Shown here one piece after another: positions 53,266 through 61,747 of a DNA stretch of 64,000 nt (within the stretch, counting starts at the first letter, position 1; each line of letters starts with the position of its first letter). The notes beneath the pieces were generated by a model that worked only from the letters and a program-made list of their open reading frames with translations, was not told the DNA's origin and did no database searches. Origin of the DNA: Campylobacter sp. RM5004 (GTDB lineage Bacteria > Campylobacterota > Campylobacteria > Campylobacterales > Campylobacteraceae); assembly GCF_022369455.1 (NCBI RefSeq), contig NZ_CP059599.1:1454409-1518408 (forward strand), written 5' to 3'. Both the position numbers and the translations under genes were made by a program.

Positions 53266-54095
53266 AGTTTTTCATCCTGAAATTGTTTAACTTCATCAAA
53301 GCTTATTTGTAAATCTCCAGCGTTTAAATAAGCCTTGCCATCTTCAAAGGTAACTCCGTCTATTTTAAAATATCCACTAGGAATTTTTACTATATTTCCA
53401 TTTTCATCTTCGTATTCTGCAAGGAATTTGAATTCGCCCTTTTCTCTAATAGTTCCATCTTCATATCTTGTATCCCACAAGAAATTGTTATTTCCTTTTA
53501 TAATATGGTCTTTACTTATAGTAAAACCATCAATTTGTTCGTATTTATCATTAAATACTCCAATTCTTACATCGTTTGGAGCACCATTTGGAAAGTATAA
53601 GTTAAATGGTAAATCCACTGCCTTACCATCATGAGTAAAGCCATCTTTTTTAAGTATTGCCATTTTACCAACTGAATTAATCATTCCAATTCCAACGCTA
53701 TTGCTAAGTAATTCCATTCTTTTTGCAAGCTCATCCATTGTTTTATTAGTTTTTTCTTGGGTTTCAAGTGCTGCTAATTGGCTTGTTTGGGTTAGCATTT
53801 TATCACTATCCATAGGGCTTGTTGGGTCTTGATGTTTTAACTCTTCAAGCAATAATCTCATAAAAGCTTCTTGAGAAATCTTAGCATTAGGGTTTGTTCC
53901 ATCAGCTTCTTTTAAAGCTTTAGCTTCTGCTTCTTGCTTTTTAATATCACTTGTATGAGTTGTATTATCTAAGCTAAATCCTGCATCTCTTTGCTTTTTA
54001 GTTAAATTATCTACATTTTGTTTTGATATGTCAGTTCTTACACTACTCATTGTATTATTCATAGGTGAAATTGCCATTTTCTTATCCTTGTTCAA
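53262..54095 (-). CDS. flgD: Hook-capping protein FlgD
   Basis: 277 residues. The region AKISQEAFMRLLLEELKHQDPTSPMDSDKMLTQTSQLAALETQEKTNKTMDELAKRM is the FlgD core; the second half is a Tudor/FnIII-like scaffold (GAPNDVRIGVFNDKYEQIDGFTI..NNNFLWDTRYEDGTIREKGEFKF). It caps the growing hook. flgD-flgE order as in C. jejuni, but fliK is not adjacent: the divergent neighbour here is the CiaB-like gene. Confidence 0.95.
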   Translation of the reverse strand: MNKDKKMAISPMNNTMSSVRTDISKQNVDNLTKKQRDAGFSLDNTTHTSDIKKQEAEAKALKEADGTNPNAKISQEAFMRLLLEELKHQDPTSPMDSDKMLTQTSQLAALETQEKTNKTMDELAKRMELLSNSVGIGMINSVGKMAILKKDGFTHDGKAVDLPFNLYFPNGAPNDVRIGVFNDKYEQIDGFTISKDHIIKGNNNFLWDTRYEDGTIREKGEFKFLAEYEDENGNIVKIPSGYFKIDGVTFEDGKAYLNAGDLQISFDEVKQFQDEKL

Positions 54096-54111
54096 AATAA
54101 TTTATAACATA

Positions 54112-54128
54112 TAGCAAAGTGTGTTCCA
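54112..54128 (-). promoter_or_regulatory. Sigma54 promoter of flgD-flgE
   Basis: TGGAAC-N5-TTGCTA on the minus strand, 17 bases upstream of the flgD ATG region (ATG at 54095). Confidence 0.88.
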
Positions 54129-54169
54129 CATTTAAAGATTTTTGGCAAAATGCGAAAAAAGGAGAATAA

Positions 54170-55909
54170 ATGTTAAGTGAAATTATAAAAAATCACGAAT
54201 TAAACTTATTTAATTTATATAATCTAAAAAATACAAGCGAACACGAATTAAGCAAAATAATAAATAATGCCTTAGATGAATTAGGCTTAGAAAATAATGA
54301 TTTAAACTTTAATTCTTTCTTATTAAGAATTATTGAATTAAACACTACAAATTATGAAAATACTTGCAAGAAAAATAATATTAATTTAACTAAGGCAAAA
54401 AACTTAGCTTATAAAATAGCAAAAGAATTTTATGAAAAAAGACATTTAGAATTAATCACAAATCTAAGCCCTTATTTAGATGAGTTTTATATAGATTTAT
54501 TACATTTAGTGCATAAAATCGGGCTTATTTTTAATAGTATTCAGCCAAAATGGGATGAAGTAATTAATAAAAATAATGAGTTTTTTAAAAGCTTAGAAAA
54601 TCCTTATGACTTTATTAAAAATAATAAACTTTATTATCTTGATGAAAAAGGCGAAATCGCAACTAGGATTTACGCACTTGCTATTAATTTAGACACTAAA
54701 CCAGAACTAAAACCATACTCTGAGTATTTTAGCGATGAGTTTAGAAAAATTGATGAATATTTTAATGAATTTTTTGCTAAAAATCACAAAAATGAGCCTT
54801 ATATAAAATATCTTAAAGCCTTGCAAAATGCTTTAATGAGTAAAGAATTAAGCCTTAAGCCTTTTCAAGATGCTGAGATTGCTTGGATGGGGGTAAAAGA
54901 CTTTATTCAAGTAGGACATTTCTTAGAATACTATGAAGATGCTTTCACTCACTCGGTTGCTATTGAATGGGATATTAGAATTGATGATTCATATAATTTT
55001 AATAATGAAAACTTTGTAAATAAAATGAAGACAAGCCTAAATAAAATCTATAAAGATAGCAATATAAATTGTATAAGTGCATTAAATCTTAGCCTTGCAA
55101 ATCTAAATAAAATAGAACTTCATATAAGCAAACCTGCGATTTATTACGGAGCTGAGCTAAATGGTTTATTTTCAGCTCAAGTTGTGCCAAATGATGAATT
55201 TGTATCGGCAAATTATGGCAAAAAAATCTTCGCATTTTTAGATTTTGTCTATAAAAAAGCAAAATCAAAACCAAAAACTATGCTAAATCAAAAAGTATTT
55301 AGCAAAGACTACAACGACTATACACAAAGCGTTTTAGATGATGAGTTTTTATGGAAAAAGATTTATGAAATTAGCACAATAGGACATGAAGCAGGACATA
55401 TTTTCTTTATAGATAGCGATACTGAAAGCCTTATGAATAAAGATGGAGTATTTAAAAATATTGAAGAATTTAAAGCTAGTGCTGGTGGGGTGTATGATTT
55501 TTTAAATAACTTAGATGAAAAATATAAAAAGCCACTTTTAGCAAATATTACAAGCCGTGCAATATCTTTAATGGCTTATAAAAGCACTAAAGAAATAGAG
55601 CCGTATTATTGTGAAGGGCTTATATTTTTAGAGATTTTATTTAAAAGCGAAGTTTTAAAATTAGGCGAAAATACTTTAGTAGAAGTTGATTTAAATAGAT
55701 TTAGTGGATTTGCTAATGAGTTTTTAAAAGTTTATTTAAATCTTGCTAAAACATATTTAAATAAAGAAAATGCGAATAATTTTTTAAAAAATTATGTAGT
55801 GTTAAAAGATTTAGAATACATTAGCAAAAACGAAAATATTGTAAAACTTGGCGATGAATATAGAAGACTTTATGATGAATACGCTAATGTTTTAATAAAA
55901 GGAGAATAA
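54170..55909 (+). CDS. ciaB: CiaB-family protein with HExxH motif
   Basis: 579 residues, close to C. jejuni CiaB (about 610). No signal peptide. The text ISTIGHEAGHIFFID places H406-E407-x2-H410, a zinc-metalloprotease signature, and a likely third ligand follows in NIEEFKASAGGVYDF; the overall layout recalls M3/oligopeptidase-like folds. CiaB was first described as a secreted invasion factor of C. jejuni, and the family is widespread in Campylobacterota, including non-invasive species. It is followed at once by topA. Confidence 0.75.
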   Translation: MLSEIIKNHELNLFNLYNLKNTSEHELSKIINNALDELGLENNDLNFNSFLLRIIELNTTNYENTCKKNNINLTKAKNLAYKIAKEFYEKRHLELITNLSPYLDEFYIDLLHLVHKIGLIFNSIQPKWDEVINKNNEFFKSLENPYDFIKNNKLYYLDEKGEIATRIYALAINLDTKPELKPYSEYFSDEFRKIDEYFNEFFAKNHKNEPYIKYLKALQNALMSKELSLKPFQDAEIAWMGVKDFIQVGHFLEYYEDAFTHSVAIEWDIRIDDSYNFNNENFVNKMKTSLNKIYKDSNINCISALNLSLANLNKIELHISKPAIYYGAELNGLFSAQVVPNDEFVSANYGKKIFAFLDFVYKKAKSKPKTMLNQKVFSKDYNDYTQSVLDDEFLWKKIYEISTIGHEAGHIFFIDSDTESLMNKDGVFKNIEEFKASAGGVYDFLNNLDEKYKKPLLANITSRAISLMAYKSTKEIEPYYCEGLIFLEILFKSEVLKLGENTLVEVDLNRFSGFANEFLKVYLNLAKTYLNKENANNFLKNYVVLKDLEYISKNENIVKLGDEYRRLYDEYANVLIKGE

Positions 55910-57997
55910 ATGAGTAATACCCTAATAATAGTAGAATCACCTAGCAAAGCAAAAACAATTTCAAAATTTGTAAGCAGTGATTACTCAGTAATCGCTAGTA
56001 AAGGTCATATTAGGGATTTACCTAAAAATAGGCTTGGAATTAGTATAGACAATGGACATTTTGAGCCTGATTATGAAATAAGCAAAACTCATGCAGGTAT
56101 AGTAAAAGAGCTAAAAAGCCTTAGCAAAGGTACAAAAGTTTTACTTGCAACGGATGAGGATCGTGAAGGAGAAGCGATTGCTTATCATCTTGCAAATATC
56201 TTAGGCGGCGATGTTTTAAGCTATGATAGAATTGTATTTCACGAAATTACAAAAGATGCTATATTAAACGCTATAAAACACCCTAGAAAAATAGATTTAA
56301 ACAGCGTAAATGCCCAACAAGCAAGACGCATGTTAGATAGAATTGTGGGCTTTAAACTAAGTGGCTTGCTATCAAGCAAAGTTGCTAGTAAGCTAAGTGC
56401 TGGAAGAGTTCAAAGTGCAGCCTTAAGATTAATCGTATTAAAAGAGCGTGAAATTAGAAATTTCGTAAGCATTGAATATTATGAACTTGATACTAAATTT
56501 AAACAAGATTTAGAAGTAGAATTAATAGAATATGAAGGCAAAAAAATAGCAAAAACAAGCCTAACTGATAAAGCCTTAGCTGATGAGATTTTAAAACACA
56601 TTAAAGGTGCTAGATTTAGCGTAGATGAAGTAAATATAAAAGAGCGTAAAGATAGCCCAAAACCACCTTTTATGACCTCAACACTTCAACAAGCTGCTAG
56701 CTCAAAATTAGGCTTTTCTCCGAAAAAAACAATGATGTTAGCACAGACTTTATATGAAGGCGTTCAAACTCATGCAGGTTTTATGGGTGCTATTACTTAT
56801 ATGAGAACAGATAGCTTAAACTTAAGCGAAGAAGCAATTAAGGCTGCAAGAGAGCAAATTAACAAAGATTATGGAAAAGAATATGTTCCAAGCAAAGCAA
56901 GAATTTATGAGACAAAAAATAAAGGCGCTCAAGAAGCTCACGAAGCAATTCGTGTAACTAATACAGCCTTTACTCCAGCAATTGCTAAAGAGTATTTAAA
57001 ACCAGATGAATATAAATTATATAAGCTAATTTATGATAGATTTTTGATGACTCAAATGGCTGATGCAAGGATAGAAAATAATACGATTTATATCACAAGC
57101 GATAAGGCTAAGTTTAAATTAAGTGGAAGAAGAGTGCTATTTGATGGGCATTTAAAACTTAATGATGATGCTAGTGGAGATAAAATATTGCCTAATTTAA
57201 ATAAAGGTGATGAAATGACTTTACAAAGTGCTAAAGTAAAGACACTTCATACAGAACCACCTGCAAGATACAATGAAGCAAGTCTTATTAAACAGCTTGA
57301 AGAATTAGGCATAGGAAGACCTTCTACATACGCTCCTACAACAAGCCTTTTAATAGATAGAGATTATGTAAATGTTGAGAAAAAACAGCTAATTCCTAGT
57401 GAAAAAGGCGAGAAAATTATAGAATTTTTAGAAGAGCATTTTATGCAAATTGTAGATGCTAAATTTACTAGTACTATGGAAGAGCGTTTAGATGAGATTG
57501 CAACCCATGGGCGTGATTTAGATGAAGTTTTAAACGAATTTTATGAGCCATTTATTACAAAAATAAATGATGGAAAAACAAGCATTCAAAGTCAAAAACA
57601 AGTTGAAAAATTAGGCGAAAATTGTCCTGATTGTGGCAAAGAATTATTAATTCGTGAAGGAAGATTTGGCAAATTCATAGCTTGTAGTGGCTATCCTAAA
57701 TGCAAATATTCAAGGAATTTAAACGAAACAGCAAACGAAACGAAAGAAGAAAAACCAAAAAAAGAAGTAGTAAAGCTTGAAGTTCCTTGCCCTAAATGTG
57801 GTGGGGATTTAGTGCAAAGATTTTCTAAGCGTGGAGCATTTTATGGATGTAGCAACTATCCAAAATGTAATTTTATAAGCTCATATCCATTAGCTAAAGA
57901 AAAATGTGAATGTGGTGGAACTATGATTATTAAAGAGCTTAAAAAAGGAACATTTTTAGAATGCTTAGAATGTAAGCAAAAAACAAACAAGGAATAA
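55910..57997 (+). CDS. topA: DNA topoisomerase I
   Basis: 695 residues. N-terminal TOPRIM (LIIVESPSKAKTI; ATDEDREGEAIAYHL), active-site tyrosine in ITYMRTDS, and three C-terminal zinc ribbons: CPDCGKELLIREGRFGKFIAC..YPKC, CPKCGGDLVQRFSKRGAFYGC..YPKC and the shortened CECGGTMIIKE..FLECLEC. Relaxes negative supercoils. Starts directly after the ciaB stop with GGAG inside that gene. Confidence 0.97.
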   Translation: MSNTLIIVESPSKAKTISKFVSSDYSVIASKGHIRDLPKNRLGISIDNGHFEPDYEISKTHAGIVKELKSLSKGTKVLLATDEDREGEAIAYHLANILGGDVLSYDRIVFHEITKDAILNAIKHPRKIDLNSVNAQQARRMLDRIVGFKLSGLLSSKVASKLSAGRVQSAALRLIVLKEREIRNFVSIEYYELDTKFKQDLEVELIEYEGKKIAKTSLTDKALADEILKHIKGARFSVDEVNIKERKDSPKPPFMTSTLQQAASSKLGFSPKKTMMLAQTLYEGVQTHAGFMGAITYMRTDSLNLSEEAIKAAREQINKDYGKEYVPSKARIYETKNKGAQEAHEAIRVTNTAFTPAIAKEYLKPDEYKLYKLIYDRFLMTQMADARIENNTIYITSDKAKFKLSGRRVLFDGHLKLNDDASGDKILPNLNKGDEMTLQSAKVKTLHTEPPARYNEASLIKQLEELGIGRPSTYAPTTSLLIDRDYVNVEKKQLIPSEKGEKIIEFLEEHFMQIVDAKFTSTMEERLDEIATHGRDLDEVLNEFYEPFITKINDGKTSIQSQKQVEKLGENCPDCGKELLIREGRFGKFIACSGYPKCKYSRNLNETANETKEEKPKKEVVKLEVPCPKCGGDLVQRFSKRGAFYGCSNYPKCNFISSYPLAKEKCECGGTMIIKELKKGTFLECLECKQKTNKE

Positions 57998-58021
57998 TTA
58001 TTAACTTTTAGGAGTAAGTTG

Positions 58022-58429
58022 ATGAAAAAAATTATCTTAGCTTTAGCCTTTTTAGGCTCAAGCTTAGCAAACGAAAGCGATATTTTGATGCTTGTTTATA
58101 CAATGAATAAAAATAATCAAGCCGAAGCTTTAAGATTAGGCAAATACTATCCAAAATCACAAAAAGATAAAATGAATATAATGACAAAATGCCATGATGG
58201 TGATTTGATATATTGCAATAATTTAGGCTATTTATATACAAATAGCATAGGTTTTGCAAAGGATAGTAATAAGGCATTACAAATCTTTACAAAAGCTTGT
58301 GAAAATAATTTAGCAATATCTTGCTATAACCTAGCTCAAATGACAAATAACAATAATAAAAGGCAAGAATATCTTAAAAAAGCTTGTAAGCTAGGAGATA
58401 AGTATTCTTGTGATTTATTAAGCGAATAA
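58022..58429 (+). CDS. Small Sel1-like repeat secreted protein
   Basis: 135 residues from the ATG at 58022 (GGAG 7 bases upstream; a TTG three bases earlier is not preferred). Signal peptide about 1-17 (LGSSLANES). Two Sel1-like repeats: CHDGDLIYCNNLGYLYTNSIGFAKDSNKALQIFTKACENNLAISCYNLAQM and KRQEYLKKACKLGDKYSCDLL, with paired cysteines as in Hcp-type proteins. Much shorter than the other Sel1-like protein at 4.9 kb. Function unknown. Confidence 0.78.
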   Translation: MKKIILALAFLGSSLANESDILMLVYTMNKNNQAEALRLGKYYPKSQKDKMNIMTKCHDGDLIYCNNLGYLYTNSIGFAKDSNKALQIFTKACENNLAISCYNLAQMTNNNNKRQEYLKKACKLGDKYSCDLLSE

Positions 58430-58591
58430 ATATAATTAGCTTAATAATTTTGCTAATCAAACGATTTATTAAGCTAAATTCCTACCTAGCAATTCTTTTT
58501 ATTTGTTTTAACAACTCTTAAGACTATTACGCCAAAATCACATTCTTTTAAAAAATATTATTTTATGTCCTACTTTTACACAAAAACAAAG

Positions 58592-58609
58592 GAATTTGAA
58601 ATAGGAATT
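58592..58609 (+). repeat. Dispersed repeat, exact copy
   Basis: GAATTTGAAATAGGAATT, mid-gap between the Sel1-like gene and the small membrane protein gene. Confidence 0.85.
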
Positions 58610-58718
58610 TCAAATCCAAATTATTTTTAACCTTAAAATTATTTATTTAGCTTTATTAACTTTTCATTAATGGGTGGGGGGCATTACAATAGCCTTCTAT
58701 TAAATCAAAGGAGTTGCT

Positions 58719-58739
58719 ATGAATAAAAAATTACAATGA
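58719..58739 (+). other. Six-codon ORF with strong ribosome site
   Basis: AAAGGAGTTGCT-ATG then AAT AAA AAA TTA CAA TGA (MNKKLQ). Could be a leader peptide for the two small genes that follow or the stump of a lost gene. Confidence 0.35.
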
Positions 58740-58797
58740 AATCAAACTAATTTATTTAAAAACAAAAATCTAAAAAATCAATTTAAAAGGAAAAAAA

Positions 58798-59052
58798 ATG
58801 AAAAAATACACGATTAAAACTTTTATTATTAGTATTGTAACAAGCATTATAGGAGGTTTTTTTATTGCACCAATTATATTTATAAGTTGGGCAGGAGGTA
58901 ATATAACAAGAGATTATCGTTTAGATATGTTTGACGTAGCTAGATTTTTTGGAGCTACGGATAAATACTATATATCTTACATAATCGCCTTTGCAATAAC
59001 ATTTGTAATAACATTTGTGATAATGAATATTATAAAAAAGCGTAAAAATTAA
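58798..59052 (+). CDS. Small two-segment membrane protein
   Basis: 84 residues, unrecognised. Segments at about 8-30 (FIISIVTSIIGGFFIAPIIFISW) and 58-79 (YIIAFAITFVITFVIMNII), with a basic C-terminus KKRKN. Strong ribosome site (AAAAGGAAAAAAA). Twelve bases before the next gene, which also has a strong site, so a two-gene unit is likely. No database-like family comes to mind. Confidence 0.6.
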   Translation: MKKYTIKTFIISIVTSIIGGFFIAPIIFISWAGGNITRDYRLDMFDVARFFGATDKYYISYIIAFAITFVITFVIMNIIKKRKN

Positions 59053-59063
59053 AAGGAGAAAAA

Positions 59064-59543
59064 ATGAAAAAATTATTAAACTTTAAAACATTAACAATGG
59101 TGCTTTTAACAGCTACAACACTTACTGCAACAGCAGCAACTACTGATGGTGTAAAAACAAACACTACAACTAAAGTAAGTAAAAAAGTAATTGATTATTC
59201 AAAGATGAACTATAATCAATTAAAAGAAGAATATCACAAAATCGTAGGAATCGCAGGAACTAAAAACGATTTTATAAAAAAAATGATAGTACTACGTAAG
59301 AATGTAAAAACAGACGCTGATTATGATATACTGTGCAAACACGCTAATAAATTTATTACTGATATAACACCATTACAAAAAGAAATAAATAAACGTGTTG
59401 AAAAGTATAAAGACAATAAAGAAGCTTATTATATATACTATAACTTAGCAGAAGATATAAGAAAGAATATAATATATATTGAAGTCATGGTAAAAAATGC
59501 TGAAAAAAACCTTAGAGAAATAAAAGCAAAAGAAATGTATTAA
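59064..59543 (+). CDS. Secreted helical protein of unknown function
   Basis: 159 residues. Signal peptide 1-25 (TTLTATAATT), a Thr/Lys-rich linker, then three or four charged helices (YSKMNYNQLKEEYHKIVG, KNDFIKKMIVLRKNVKTDADYDILCKHANKFITDITPLQKEINKRVEKY, EAYYIYYNLAEDIRKNIIYIEVMVKNAEKNLREIK). One cysteine. Shares a transcript with the preceding membrane protein and ends at a clear terminator. Confidence 0.65.
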   Translation: MKKLLNFKTLTMVLLTATTLTATAATTDGVKTNTTTKVSKKVIDYSKMNYNQLKEEYHKIVGIAGTKNDFIKKMIVLRKNVKTDADYDILCKHANKFITDITPLQKEINKRVEKYKDNKEAYYIYYNLAEDIRKNIIYIEVMVKNAEKNLREIKAKEMY

Positions 59544-59551
59544 ACCGCTAC

Positions 59552-59578
59552 AAAAGAGCTCACGACTAGAGCTCTTTT
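59552..59578 (+). terminator. Rho-independent terminator
   Basis: AAAAGAGCTC-ACGACTA-GAGCTCTTTT, 10-bp perfect stem running into a T run, 8 bases after the stop codon. The best canonical terminator of the window. Confidence 0.92.
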
Positions 59579-59666
59579 ATTAAAAACTTAAAAATATTAT
59601 GAAACATTAAACACCTTAAATTAAGCTGAATTCAAATTCTTTAGAATTTCAAGCAAATAAATCAAG

Positions 59667-59684
59667 GAATTTGAAATAGGAATT
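59667..59684 (+). repeat. Dispersed repeat, exact copy
   Basis: GAATTTGAAATAGGAATT; a shorter, inverted GAATTCAAATTC-type piece lies at 59629-59640. The 311-base gap 59544-59854 otherwise holds only the terminator and the arsP operator. Confidence 0.85.
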
Positions 59685-59780
59685 AGACTTTTGTTTAAGC
59701 TAAAATTAGATTTTATAATTCACACTAAATCTTAAAATATTTTAAAATATAAATTCATAATTCGTAATTCTTTGATTATT

Positions 59781-59819
59781 CTAAATATCAAGTTATCTTG
59801 ATATTTAGAATTTTATAAT
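59781..59819 (+). promoter_or_regulatory. ArsR-type operator and -10 box of first arsP
   Basis: CTAAATATCAAG-TTAT-CTTGATATTTAG (59781-59808), a perfect 12-bp dyad, followed 5 bases later by TATAAT (59814-59819). ATCAA..TTGAT dyads next to promoters are typical ArsR/SmtB sites. A near-copy lies before the second permease. Confidence 0.8.
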
Positions 59820-59854
59820 ATATTTTCAAAATTAAATTATTTTAAAGGTTTATT

Positions 59855-60793
59855 ATGGAATTTTCAAGCGAAAAATTACTCTCATTTTTTTATGAGTTTT
59901 TGTTTTTGATGTGCGAGATTACCTTGCTTTTTATTATTATAAATATGATTATGGCTTATATTAACGCTAGGTTTGATTTAGGCAAATACCTTAAAAACAA
60001 TGTTTTTTCATACCTAAAAGCTATTTTTATAGGCTCACTAACTCCGTTTTGCTCATGCTCAACGATACCGCTTTTTAACTCGCTTTTAAAAAATGGCATA
60101 AATCACGGGATAAGCTTTGCGTATTTGCTTACATCGCCGCTTATCAATCCTATGATTTTTACTATGCTTTTGGCTGCTTTTGGGCTAAAAATAGCTATAT
60201 TTTATGTAATTTTTATAGTGGTTTTTGTGTTAATTATTAGCCTAATTTTAGGGCAAATGAATCCAAAATCACTTTTAAAAGATGAGTTTATAAAACCTAA
60301 AAATGTATTTTTTACAAAAAATCACAGCCAAAAAACAAGTATTTTAAACCAAAACACCCCTTGCAAATGCACCACGCAACAAAAACTAACCCTAAAAGAT
60401 AGTTTTGTAAAGGCTGTTTTTGGATATATAAAAGTTTTTAAATATATATTTTTGGGAATGCTTGTAGGTGCATTTTTTCATAACTTTATCCCGCAAGATT
60501 TGCTTTCAAATTACCTTGCTAATTTTGGCATTTTTGGGATATTTCTAGCTAGCTTGCTTGGAATTTTGCTCTATGTTAGGACGGATTTGATTATCCCGCT
60601 TGGGGTTAGCCTTATGAATGCTGGGTTTCCTTTAGGAGTGCTTTTTAGCTTTTTGATTGCTGGTGGCGGGTGTTCTTTGCCAGAACTTATACTTTTAAAA
60701 TCAATGTTTAAAACTCGTATGATGATTATATTTATACTTAGTGTTCTTGCTATGGCAAATGTTTTTGGAGTATTATTATATTTATTTTACTAA
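59855..60793 (+). CDS. arsP: ArsP-type organoarsenical permease, copy 1
   Basis: 312 residues, eight membrane segments in two halves. Motif GSLTPFCSCSTIPLFNSLLKNG and its counterpart AGGGCSLPELILLKSMFK are the cysteine-bearing signatures of ArsP/SO_0444 permeases; the loop at 155-175 has extra Cys (TPCKCTTQQ). C. jejuni ArsP exports trivalent methylated and aromatic arsenicals. The middle has richer G+C and codons such as CCG, CGG and ATC not common around it, while both ends are nearly identical to the second copy at 62110, so it looks like a foreign or recombinant gene. arsR follows in the same unit. Confidence 0.85.
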   Translation: MEFSSEKLLSFFYEFLFLMCEITLLFIIINMIMAYINARFDLGKYLKNNVFSYLKAIFIGSLTPFCSCSTIPLFNSLLKNGINHGISFAYLLTSPLINPMIFTMLLAAFGLKIAIFYVIFIVVFVLIISLILGQMNPKSLLKDEFIKPKNVFFTKNHSQKTSILNQNTPCKCTTQQKLTLKDSFVKAVFGYIKVFKYIFLGMLVGAFFHNFIPQDLLSNYLANFGIFGIFLASLLGILLYVRTDLIIPLGVSLMNAGFPLGVLFSFLIAGGGCSLPELILLKSMFKTRMMIIFILSVLAMANVFGVLLYLFY

Positions 60794-60801
60794 GGATTAA
60801 G

Positions 60802-61092
60802 ATGAAAGATTTGTTAAATTACACAGCAGCGATAAACGATGAAACAAGACTTAAAATAATAGCTTTTTTAGACATTCATAAAAAACTTTGCGTTTGTGGT
60901 TTTGATATGATACAATCTCGTATTTCAAGGCATTTAAAGATTTTAAAAGACGCTGAATTATTAATTGCAAGTAGAGAGAGGGCGTATATTTTTTACGAGA
61001 TAAATTATGATAGTTTTTATACAAAAATTATTCTAGAGCTTTTACAAGATAAGAATTTAAGCCTTCCTATGTTAAAAAAACCAATGTGTTAA
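60802..61092 (+). CDS. arsR: ArsR-family metalloregulator
   Basis: 96 residues, winged helix. LNYTAAINDETRLKIIAFL, then C30-V-C32 in KKLCVCGFDMIQSRISRHLKILKDAELL, the alpha3 metal-binding pair of ArsR type I, with a further Cys at the C-terminus (C96). Represses the operon until As(III) binds. The two dyads at 59781 and 61908 are its probable operators. Eight bases after arsP. Confidence 0.92.
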   Translation: MKDLLNYTAAINDETRLKIIAFLDIHKKLCVCGFDMIQSRISRHLKILKDAELLIASRERAYIFYEINYDSFYTKIILELLQDKNLSLPMLKKPMC

Positions 61093-61104
61093 TAAAGGAA
61101 TTAA

Positions 61105-61365
61105 ATGGAAAATCAAGAAAAATGCTTTTGTTGTAAGGTAAATCCTAAAGACGAAAGCATAATCGGTGAATACGTGTGTTATTGTAATAAAGTAACGGAA
61201 GATGATATTAAATCAGTGATTAAAAAAGGTGCAAAAACCATACAAGAAGTTATAAAAATAACTCAAGCTATGAAAAATAGCAATTGTGTTGTAAATAACC
61301 CAAAAGGCACTTGCTGTTATCCTGATATTGTTTATGTATTTAATAAGTCTATAAATCAAGAATAA
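61105..61365 (+). CDS. BFD/CopZ-type [2Fe-2S]-like cysteine protein
   Basis: 86 residues. N-terminal CFCCKVNP, then VCYCNKVTEDDIKSVIKKGAKTIQEVIKITQAM and NCVVNNPKGTCCYPDI. The C-x-C ... C-x5-CC spacing with the helix between is that of bacterioferritin-associated ferredoxin and the N-terminal domain of archaeal CopZ, which bind a [2Fe-2S] cluster. Such proteins often sit in ars operons; a redox or metal-delivery role is inferred. Follows arsR by 12 bases. Confidence 0.8.
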   Translation: MENQEKCFCCKVNPKDESIIGEYVCYCNKVTEDDIKSVIKKGAKTIQEVIKITQAMKNSNCVVNNPKGTCCYPDIVYVFNKSINQE

Positions 61366-61453
61366 TTATATATTGGTTGTTTGAATTTAGTCAAAACATA
61401 CGAAAATTATGGATAAGTTTAAAAAATACATAAAATAAATTCCAAGCTGTAAA

Positions 61454-61511
61454 TTTCGTTTGTTTGGTAATTTTATATGGAATTTTATGGCTTTTAGCCA
61501 AACAATCGAAA
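61454..61511. repeat. Inverted repeat with 14-bp arms
   Basis: TTTCGTTTGTTTGG (61454-61467) and CCAAACAATCGAAA (61498-61511), complementary at 13 of 14 positions, 30 bases apart. Related arms recur at about 61600, 61768 and 61792. Confidence 0.7.
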
Positions 61512-61538
61512 CTTATTAAAAAGTATCAAAATCACAAA

Positions 61539-61556
61539 GAATTTAAAATAGGAATT
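61539..61556 (+). repeat. Dispersed repeat, one-base variant
   Basis: GAATTTAAAATAGGAATT. Confidence 0.65.
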
Positions 61557-61607
61557 TCATTTGTTAATTGCTTTGCATGGCTATTAAAGACATTTATAAA
61601 CAAACGA

Positions 61608-61625
61608 AATTCCGAATTCAAATTC
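61608..61625 (-). repeat. Dispersed repeat, one-base variant
   Basis: AATTCCGAATTCAAATTC. Confidence 0.65.
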
Positions 61626-61747
61626 CAAATACGAAAATAAATTCCACGCCAAACAAGTGACATTTGGAGCTTTATGGAATTTATTTCGTGTATTTTTGCC
61701 ATAAAATTAAAGCTACAAACATACGAAATTTGCTTTACAAAAAAAAG

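Larger units (their letters stand above)
58430..58797. other. 368-base gap with repeat copy and interrupted G tract
   Basis: Holds a dispersed repeat at 58592-58609, the sequence GGGTGGGGGG at 58672-58681 and a six-codon ORF (MNKKLQ, 58719-58739) behind AAAGGAG. No other coding signal seen. Confidence 0.6.

Noticed and set aside
58672-58681. Phase-variable poly-G tract
   Set aside because: The run is interrupted by T and the longest pure part is six G, below the length that slips often; kept only as a possible relic.
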